From assembly GCF_947500985.1 (NCBI RefSeq), contig NZ_CANMTX010000009.1, positions 1 through 64,000 on the forward strand: a stretch of 64,000 nt of DNA, in the 5' to 3' direction. A model generated the notes under the pieces. It did not search any database, had not been told where the DNA came from, and saw only the letters and a list, made by a program, of their open reading frames with translations. The translations under genes were made by a program, and so were the position numbers. Source of the DNA: an uncultured Maribacter sp. (GTDB lineage Bacteria; Bacteroidota; Bacteroidia; Flavobacteriales; Flavobacteriaceae). Positions 7,388-12,362 of the stretch are shown piece by piece (the stretch's first letter is position 1; every line of letters begins with the position of its first letter).

Positions 7388-7736
7388 AGCATTAGTGATT
7401 CTCGTTCTGATTGGCACGTTTTGCTTGCGTTTTGATTTTTACTTTTTTGACTTCTTATAATTTTACTTTACTCAACTTTTGATTTACTCCGTCACCGTTC
7501 TGCTTACGTTCTAATCAGCATACTTTTCGCAACAATTAGATTCGCATAAAGTCCATTTGCATAAACAAGCTAAGAAGTCCATTAGCGCAACAGTTGCGTT
7601 TGAGTGTGTCCATCTGCGTTCTGATTGCGATTAGTTTCACAATTTATAAACCACTTTTATGCAGAAAATGAATTTTTAAACAGCCGAACTACTAGATTTA
7701 TATTCCGCTAAAATATTTTTTTTTATCATTAATGCT
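7388..7736 (-). other. Second gene-less cassette, paralogue of the previous one
   Basis: No supportable ORF. Degenerate GTCCAT repeats begin at 7551, 7577 and 7608, with a weaker partial copy near 7538. A segment at about 7660-7690 (ATGCAG...AAACAGCCGAA) matches the equivalent part of the neighbouring gene-less cassette at about 7098-7130. Its complementary ends (GTTAGCATTA/TAATGCTAAC) differ from the neighbour's, so it is an independent cassette and not a simple tandem duplication. Confidence 0.6.
7551..7634. repeat. Three degenerate 21-bp repeats (second cluster)
   Basis: Copies start at 7551 (GTCCATTTGCATAAACAAGC), 7577 (GTCCATTAGCGCAACAGTTG) and 7608 (GTCCATCTGCGTTCTGATTG), spaced 26 and 31 bp. 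They match the four copies at 6968-7078; the copy at 7551 is nearest to that at 7000. Confidence 0.65.
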
Positions 7737-7924
7737 AACGTCTCGGCTATGGTTAGTGCGGGAATAAAAGAGCACTTTTGTTTCCGTTTAAGCGATTAGC
7801 CGAATCTTTTTGTTTGTTTTTATTTTTCTATTTAAAAGCCAAATCCAAAAGATTTGGCGGACTTCATAAATATACCCAAACTTAGGGTTAAGCACCGAAA
7901 CCCGTATTAATTATAGGCATTGTT
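7737..7924 (-). repeat. attC-like site A10 (long type)
   Basis: 188 bp, the clearest copy. The outer arms GGCTATGGTTAGTGCGGG and CCCGTATTAATTATAGGC pair almost throughout. The inner arms are TTAGCCGAATCTTTTTGTTT and AAGCCAAATCCAAAAGATTT. The left end AACGTCTCGG is identical to A3, and the centre is nearly identical to A1. The right end is ATTGTTGGGCATA. Confidence 0.9.
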
Positions 7925-7939
7925 GGGCATAGTATTTTT

Positions 7940-8692
7940 TTAATCATCGTTTAATTCTAATTTCATTTTGTAAGTTTTCAGTCCAATTTTATCAGTGGTT
8001 TTAATTGCACTTCTTAAACTTTGGTCCATTTCTCCAGCTATTATAAAACCTTTGATTTTTCTTTCTGGAAATTTCTCCATTAATAAACCAATATACATTG
8101 AGATTTGACCAAAAACTTTATAATTTGCTATTCCAGATTTCAGTTCGATAACTAATAAATCTCCATTATGTTTTTCAAGAAGTATGTCAATCCTTTTTCC
8201 ACCAATTAGATATTCAACACCTTCATTGTTTTCCCCAATAATTTTATATTCAGGAAACAAATCATTGATTTGAGAAACCATTGAATTTTTTAAATCCTTT
8301 TCGTAACTAAAATTTGTCCATGTTTCGATATTGTCAATTTCTTCCTCAAGTGATTGTTTAATGTCAAAAGATTTGGAAGAATTCTCACTTGGTATAAAGT
8401 TTGAATTTTTATAAGATATATATAATTTCACAGCTTGTTTCAAAGTTGCTGAACCTGTTCTTACATTTCCGTTGATTGGAATCTTATGTTTAGCTTCTAG
8501 GTTGTTTCTTTGGTCTTCTGTTGAATAACTTAACCTTTCTAAAAGTGAGAAGCCTTTGTCTTTTACATAATGTTCATCTAAATCTCCTTCATAATTTTCT
8601 ACTGTTCTACAGTTTGAAATTCTACTTTGAATAGTTCTAAAATCACTCCCATTTTCTTCATCTAACCAAATCTTAAATTCTTCTAAATTCAT
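7940..8692 (-). CDS. NucS-like PD-(D/E)XK nuclease domain protein
   Basis: 250 residues, soluble. The C-terminal part is a PD-(D/E)XK nuclease fold of the NucS type: GGKRIDILL (Asp169), LLVIELKSG (Glu183, Lys185) and GQISMYIGLL (Gln196, Tyr200), followed by GFIIAGEMD. The N-terminal ~100 residues resemble a small helical DNA-interaction region (FKIWLDEENG...SRISNCRTVENYEGDLDEHY). These features suggest a DNA endonuclease or repair/defence nuclease. The start is 32 nt inside its cassette and the stop lies 15 bp before attC A10. The catalytic residues are intact; the biological role is inferred. Confidence 0.8.
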   Translation of the reverse strand: MNLEEFKIWLDEENGSDFRTIQSRISNCRTVENYEGDLDEHYVKDKGFSLLERLSYSTEDQRNNLEAKHKIPINGNVRTGSATLKQAVKLYISYKNSNFIPSENSSKSFDIKQSLEEEIDNIETWTNFSYEKDLKNSMVSQINDLFPEYKIIGENNEGVEYLIGGKRIDILLEKHNGDLLVIELKSGIANYKVFGQISMYIGLLMEKFPERKIKGFIIAGEMDQSLRSAIKTTDKIGLKTYKMKLELNDD

Positions 8693-8722
8693 TCTTTTTT
8701 GCGGTATGTCAATATTATGCCC

Positions 8723-8909
8723 AACGGTTAGTATATGAAAAGTAGGGCAGTTGGTAAGCTCTTACTTTCGGTTTTGCACTTAGCCATATTTTTCATTTTA
8801 TTTTTATCTTTTCGTTTTCTAAAATACAAATTAAAAATATGGCGGTCTTCACAAAAAAGCACTAGCCTTTGTTTAAGCACTTTTCGCCCTATTTTTTATA
8901 TACATTGTT
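8723..8909 (-). repeat. attC-like site A11 (long type, first from the recombinase)
   Basis: 187 bp. The outer arms are GTATATGAAAAGTAGGGC and GCCCTATTTTTTATATAC. The inner part TAGCCATATTTTTCATTTTA faces CAAATTAAAAATATGGCGGT. It has fewer matches to the consensus than A1/A3/A10 but the arms covary. The ends are AACGGTTA (after TATGCCC) and ATTGTTATAAGC. Confidence 0.87.
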
Positions 8910-9593
8910 ATAAGCTTTTTTTAATATTCTTTCTTTCCTTTTTTCAATAGTCCAATCTTTACTTTTCATTATATACTCTTCGAGACTTACTAAGTTAGAC
9001 CAATAAAAATTATGAAAACCAACTTGAGGAGATTGAACTAAGTCTCGTATTATGTACGAAAGGTATTGATGAACCTCTGACCAAATTGTTAGTTTAATTA
9101 CATTTAGTTCCTTGAGTCTTAATGTAGTGTTTTCATTTTCTTTAGTATTGTCACTATTTAAAGCGTGAACCCATTGACCGTGAGCTATTTTATTTCTTAG
9201 CTCCTGAGGTTTTTCAATATATTCTTTTATGATTTTGTGAATTTTGTTTCTTCGATTCAATAAATCAGGAATATTTTCCCAATCACCAACTTTAGTCATT
9301 GCTTTGTCAATCATCAATTTCCAACTAATAGCTATAGACCTTTGTTTCTTTATCAATTCAATTTCTGTAAAAGAGAAACCATTAGGTGTATGTAAAATCT
9401 GAATAAATTGAGCTTCTGAGAATGTACAATAAAGTAAAGCCAATAATTTTGTTTTTATCTCTATTTGATAATCATTATTCTTCCTTTTGAATTCAGAGTT
9501 TATATCTTTAATGAGATTATTTTTAACTTGCTTTAACTGCCTTACGTTTTTACTTTGAAGAACATATAAGTCATAAATTTCCTCTTTAGTCAT
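8889..9593 (-). CDS. HEPN-like protein (RNxxxH motif)
   Basis: 234 residues, mostly helical, soluble. ELRNKIAHGQW places an R-N-x-x-x-H motif at Arg133-His138, the active-site pattern of HEPN ribonucleases found in toxin, abortive-infection and RNA-processing systems. The flanking sequence (LLNRRNKIHKIIKEYIEKP before, a long WSEVHQYLSYIIRDL helix after) fits the HEPN four-helix layout. It lies downstream of a tRNA-like element (9606-9676) in the same cassette. The C-terminal residues AYNNVYKK and the stop lie inside attC A11. No partner antitoxin is visible. RNase activity is inferred from the motif alone. Confidence 0.65.
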   Translation of the reverse strand: MTKEEIYDLYVLQSKNVRQLKQVKNNLIKDINSEFKRKNNDYQIEIKTKLLALLYCTFSEAQFIQILHTPNGFSFTEIELIKKQRSIAISWKLMIDKAMTKVGDWENIPDLLNRRNKIHKIIKEYIEKPQELRNKIAHGQWVHALNSDNTKENENTTLRLKELNVIKLTIWSEVHQYLSYIIRDLVQSPQVGFHNFYWSNLVSLEEYIMKSKDWTIEKRKERILKKAYNNVYKK

Positions 9594-9605
9594 AAAATCA
9601 TTTTG

Positions 9606-9676
9606 TGGGGGAGACGAGACTCGAACTCGTCATCTCTAAAAATAGCGCATTAGTCCCAAGTTATGCTATCTCCCAT
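9606..9676 (-). tRNA. tRNA-like element with shortened anticodon arm (possible pseudo-tRNA)
   Basis: Read on the minus strand, 71 nt. The T arm is canonical: stem ACGAG/CTCGT with loop TTCGAGT. The D arm is near-canonical: GCAT/ATGC with a loop containing GGG and bounded by A. The acceptor is partial: GGGAG pairs with CTCCC, and the outer two positions mismatch. Between the D and T arms there are only 16 nt (CTATTTTTAG plus a variable-like AGATG), so a normal 17-nt anticodon arm is missing; at best CTA-TTTT-TAG forms a mini-hairpin. It therefore cannot be assigned an anticodon. It could be a decayed tRNA or a functional tRNA mimic. Confidence 0.45.
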
Positions 9677-9688
9677 ATTTTTAAGTTA

Positions 9689-9952
9689 TCATTTACATTT
9701 AGGGGCACATTGTGCAGTCCATTTTTGTGAATATTCTTTGTCACAATCCTTACCTCCATCAGCTTTACATTTCGCTAATTCAGTCATAAGTTTTTGTGTA
9801 CATTGAATACACGCATTATCTTTTTCTAGTCCTTTTTCTTGAAGCTTATTAATCATTTCTATTGATTTAGCTTCTGTCATTGTTTCTTCTTTTTTTGATT
9901 GCCCGCAACTAAGTAGTAACAAGGAAATAGATAGTACATAAAGTAGTTTCAT
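9689..9952 (-). CDS. Small cysteine-rich lipoprotein
   Basis: 87 residues. Signal peptide MKLLYVLSISLLLLSCGQSK with lipobox LLSC (Cys at about 16), then a charged linker KKEETMTEAKS and a Cys-rich C-terminal region with CIQC, a further CKADGGKDC pair and CAPKC. The paired cysteines suggest a disulfide-stabilised or metal/haem-binding envelope protein; the CIQC spacing resembles a CxxC motif but lacks the CxxCH histidine. It is the first gene after the attI-like junction and lies within the same cassette limits (8725-9996) as the tRNA-like element and the HEPN-like gene. Family not recognised. Confidence 0.7.
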   Translation of the reverse strand: MKLLYVLSISLLLLSCGQSKKEETMTEAKSIEMINKLQEKGLEKDNACIQCTQKLMTELAKCKADGGKDCDKEYSQKWTAQCAPKCK

Positions 9953-9987
9953 AATATTGTTTTTAATGATTTACAGTTTTTTTAAAT

Positions 9988-10041
9988 TGCTTATAACAAT
10001 TGTATATATGCACAATTGCACATATTTCTACTTTAGCTACA
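9988..10041 (-). other. attI-like junction between array and recombinase gene
   Basis: GCTTATAAC (9989-9997) is the exact complement of GTTATAAGC at the attC end of the first cassette (8907-8915), so the first cassette ends here. The adjoining AACAATTGTATATATGCAC resembles an attC end (AACAATGTATATA in A11) but no long palindrome follows. Instead there is ATATG-CACAATTGCA-CATAT, and then the recombinase stop codon at 10042. Position and sequence fit a primary attachment site. Its limits are estimated. Confidence 0.55.
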
Positions 10042-11169
10042 CTAATCTAGTAGATTTTTTATTGACTTAAAAGTATTTGTTGCGACATGAGTGTATATTT
10101 CTGTTGTTTTGCTTGAGCCATGACCTAATAATACTTGAATTTGTCTAAGGTCTACATTAGATTCTAACAAATGTGTCGCAAAACTATGTCTAAGGGTATG
10201 CGGAGTTACCTTTTGTAAAATTCCTGCTTTGTAGGCAGCTTGCCTTACTATCTGTATTATACTTGTTGCACTGTATTCATTGCCTTTACGGCCTTCAAAC
10301 AAAAATTCCTTAGGGTTCCATTCTTTAAAATATAGCCGTAAATCTTGCACCACTGTTTCAGATAATAGTGTTACCCGGTCTTTATTACCTTTGGCACACT
10401 TTACATTAATGAGCATTCGTTTGCTATCTATGTCCTTAATTCTTAGGTTTATAAGTTCACTTCTACGTAAGCCTGCACTATATAATAAAGCCAATATACA
10501 TTTATGTTTTAGATTCGTTGTGCAATTAAGCATTTCAATAACCTCTTCTTTTGAAATTACGGTAGGTAGCTTATGTTCCTTTCTTGGTCTTTCAATGTCA
10601 TAAAAACGATTGGGCATACCAAGAACGGTCTCATAGTAGAATTTAATTGCATTTATGGTTTGGTTTAAATAAGAGTTAGAAACGTTTCTTCGTATTAACT
10701 TTTGAAGATATGTTCTTACATCACTTTCATTTAGGGTAGTTAAATCTCTGTCCTTAAAATGATTAATGAACATTTCAAAAAAGTTGACATACGTTTTTAC
10801 GGTGCTGTTAGCATATCTTTTAAGCTCTAGTTTTAATAGGTATTCCTCTGGGCAAACCCTATAACCTTCAGGTGTATTTCTTTCTCTAAACCACTGTACG
10901 TCTACAATTTCATTATTTGTGTTTATAGGTCTATTACTTAAAAATTTATTATAGTTGATCCAAACAACACCTTTAAATGTGTTGAATATAATACCAAGGT
11001 TTTTCTTTGTATTGTGAATGTAAACCATATGGTATTTATTACTCCACCTAGGTTCAGGAAGCCCTTTAATCAAGTTTTGTATAAGCTTGTCTTGGGTAAA
11101 TTGTATGCCGATCATCTTTTGATCTTTGATCATTAGATGATGTAGCGTAATGGATTTTGGTGTTTTCAT
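10042..11169 (-). CDS. Tyrosine recombinase of the cassette array
   Basis: 375 residues. Catalytic residues are in place: Arg235 (SAGLRRSEL), Lys260 (AKGNKDR), His324 and Arg327 (HTLRHSF), His350 (LLGHGS) and nucleophile Tyr359 (EIYTHV). A SAM-like N-terminal core-binding domain (about 105-185) precedes the catalytic domain. Residues 1-100 form an extra domain (ITLHHL...MIGIQF...GLPEPRWS...YIHNT) typical of a Bacteroidota phage/Xer-type family. The IntI-specific insertion between the Lys hairpin and HxxR is absent: only about 60 residues separate them. The gene points towards and is codirectional with the cassettes, unlike classical intI. It most likely catalyses cassette excision and insertion at the attC-like sites; this is inferred from linkage. 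Confidence 0.88.
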   Translation of the reverse strand: MKTPKSITLHHLMIKDQKMIGIQFTQDKLIQNLIKGLPEPRWSNKYHMVYIHNTKKNLGIIFNTFKGVVWINYNKFLSNRPINTNNEIVDVQWFRERNTPEGYRVCPEEYLLKLELKRYANSTVKTYVNFFEMFINHFKDRDLTTLNESDVRTYLQKLIRRNVSNSYLNQTINAIKFYYETVLGMPNRFYDIERPRKEHKLPTVISKEEVIEMLNCTTNLKHKCILALLYSAGLRRSELINLRIKDIDSKRMLINVKCAKGNKDRVTLLSETVVQDLRLYFKEWNPKEFLFEGRKGNEYSATSIIQIVRQAAYKAGILQKVTPHTLRHSFATHLLESNVDLRQIQVLLGHGSSKTTEIYTHVATNTFKSIKNLLD

Positions 11170-11204
11170 AATGCCAAGAGTACTAATTAATAAAACATAA
11201 AGTA

Positions 11205-11237
11205 GAATATTATGCGTATATTATTCGCATAATATTC
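11205..11237. promoter_or_regulatory. 12-9-12 perfect inverted repeat between divergent genes
   Basis: GAATATTATGCG (11205-11216) and CGCATAATATTC (11226-11237) are exact inverted copies separated by 9 bp, lying between the recombinase start (11169) and the zinc-ribbon gene (11253). It could be an operator controlling recombinase expression, a recombinase-binding site, or a dif-like site. It ends 15 bp before the ATG at 11253, which favours a regulatory role. Confidence 0.55.
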
Positions 11238-11252
11238 GTCTAATTAGTTTGT

Positions 11253-11624
11253 ATGAAAAAAACATGTCCAGAATGTAATGAAGAGGTTATCGGTAGAGCG
11301 GATAAAGTTTTCTGCTCAATAAAATGCAAATCCATACAGCAATATGAAAAAAGTCAGAAAGAAAACACCTTTTATTTTATGGTCGATAAGCAGTTGAAGA
11401 AAAATAGAAAAATATTAAAGCGCTATAATAGATCTGGATTTACCACTATAAGAAAAAATATACTTTTAGAGGATGGCTTTAATCCCAGATTTTTTACACA
11501 TTATTGGAAGAATCAAAAAAATGATGTGTACCTGTTCTGTTATGATTTTGGATTTTTAAAAATCAATAAAAACGAGACAACTAAATATGTAATTGTACAA
11601 TGGCAGGATTATATGAACGAGTAG
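11253..11624 (+). CDS. Zinc-ribbon protein
   Basis: 123 residues. An N-terminal Cys4 ribbon (C5-P-E-C8 ... C21-S-I-K-C25) is followed by a basic linker (KKNRKILKRYNRSG) and a C-terminal domain with aromatic strands (VYLFCYDFGFLKI, YVIVQWQDYM). Proteins of this kind are common single genes in Flavobacteriia; the function is not known to me. It is divergent from the recombinase across an inverted repeat and ends before a strong terminator, so it is monocistronic. It may be nucleic-acid binding (inference from the ribbon). Confidence 0.75.
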   Translation: MKKTCPECNEEVIGRADKVFCSIKCKSIQQYEKSQKENTFYFMVDKQLKKNRKILKRYNRSGFTTIRKNILLEDGFNPRFFTHYWKNQKNDVYLFCYDFGFLKINKNETTKYVIVQWQDYMNE

Positions 11625-11644
11625 CTATTTGTTTAATGACGACG

Positions 11645-11675
11645 AAAAAGGGCAACCCTAACGTTGCCCTTTTTT
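11645..11675 (+). terminator. Bidirectional-type rho-independent terminator
   Basis: AAAAAGGGCAAC and GTTGCCCTTTTTT form a strong stem around a short loop, with a T run on the plus strand and an A run upstream. It ends the zinc-ribbon transcript and could also end the convergent HmuY-like operon from the right. Confidence 0.85.
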
Positions 11676-11702
11676 AATGTTTTGATTCTGAATTTTATAA
11701 AA

Positions 11703-12332
11703 CTATTCTAAAGATGTGTCACCTTCATTTTGGTTGTATACATAGTTAAAAGTGTAATATGGTGTTGCATCGGCAAATGGATCAGGCACTGCTGGGGCAT
11801 CTTGGTAGTAGCTTATAAATTCCACTTTAGCGTAATTACCTTCTGTAGTTTTAAAAACAAACACTTTACCAGGTATAGCGGTAACGGTAAAGCTTTCAGA
11901 ATTGTAATTGTACCAGCCATTATCGCTACCTGTTGGTATGGCAAATGATGTTTCTGAGTCTTGGCTGAAAGTAAGGTCAGCGGCAGAGGTTACACTGGTA
12001 AATGTTCCAGTTACTATTGCAGCGCTAACATCTCCGTTTCTTGTTGGTTCATCTGTTGTACCTGTTGCAACGCCACCGTTTACTGCAATTGTTGTTCCTC
12101 TAAAGGCAATGTCCCAATCAGTATCACTAGTGGTTTCTGCGCCTGTTTCAAAATCGAATTTGGTGAATTCGCCACCAACGGGTTCGCCTTGTCCTCCTGT
12201 TTGTGGGGCGTATAGATTGCTTACCGTTTCAGTTAATAAGGGTTCTGCTGGGGTGATGTCATCGTCGTTGCTACAAGAGGCGAATGCCACTGCTAAAAAT
12301 GCTACTGCTAAAATGTTCTTCGTCATGGTCAT
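11703..12332 (-). CDS. HmuY-family lipoprotein
   Basis: 209 residues. Signal peptide with lipobox FASC (Cys at about 20), then an acidic SNDDD sequence consistent with surface export of Bacteroidota lipoproteins. The body has the HmuY pattern: a FTKFDFETG strand, SDTDWDIAFRGTTIAVNGG, and C-terminal KVFVFKTTEGNYAKVEFISYY. HmuY proteins capture haem or related ligands at the cell surface for a TonB receptor. It lies 30 bp downstream of the TonB receptor in the same orientation, as expected for an hmuRY-type pair. Start is MTMTKN; the second Met is also possible. Confidence 0.85.
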   Translation of the reverse strand: MTMTKNILAVAFLAVAFASCSNDDDITPAEPLLTETVSNLYAPQTGGQGEPVGGEFTKFDFETGAETTSDTDWDIAFRGTTIAVNGGVATGTTDEPTRNGDVSAAIVTGTFTSVTSAADLTFSQDSETSFAIPTGSDNGWYNYNSESFTVTAIPGKVFVFKTTEGNYAKVEFISYYQDAPAVPDPFADATPYYTFNYVYNQNEGDTSLE

Positions 12333-12362
12333 GTAATTAATACCTGCGCGTGGTCAGGTGGG

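Larger units (their letters stand above)
1..11169 (-). mobile_element. Integron-like cassette array with tyrosine recombinase
   Basis: Eleven related palindromic repeats (attC-like, A1-A11) alternate with short single-gene units, all coding on the minus strand, and end at a tyrosine recombinase gene. Each unit starts and ends with mutually complementary 8-10 bp sequences. Cassette limits, placing the crossover between AA and C of each left repeat end, are: <1-66 (partial), 67-947, 948-2612, 2613-3596, 3597-4513, 4514-5096, 5097-5954, 5955-6646, 6647-7200, 7201-7738, 7739-8724 and 8725-9996. The array continues beyond the left edge. That cassettes move is inferred from architecture. Confidence 0.82.

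Noticed and set aside
6968-7634. CRISPR array
   Set aside because: Repeats are degenerate, the intervals between repeats are only about 5-11 bp, and no cas gene is present.
65-8909. Palindromic repeats as MITEs or IS remnants
   Set aside because: No target-site duplications are seen; the flanking bases are complementary within each cassette and not direct repeats, and genes always end at the same side of the repeat.
8735-8950. 71-codon plus-strand ORF
   Set aside because: It is a translation of attC A11 and the antisense of the HEPN-like gene end.
10042-11169. Calling the recombinase a classical integron integrase (intI)
   Set aside because: The spacing between the Lys hairpin and HxxR box is too short to hold the IntI-specific domain, and the N-terminal domain differs.
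11908-12336. 142-codon plus-strand ORF
   Set aside because: Antisense shadow of the HmuY-like gene with no own features.
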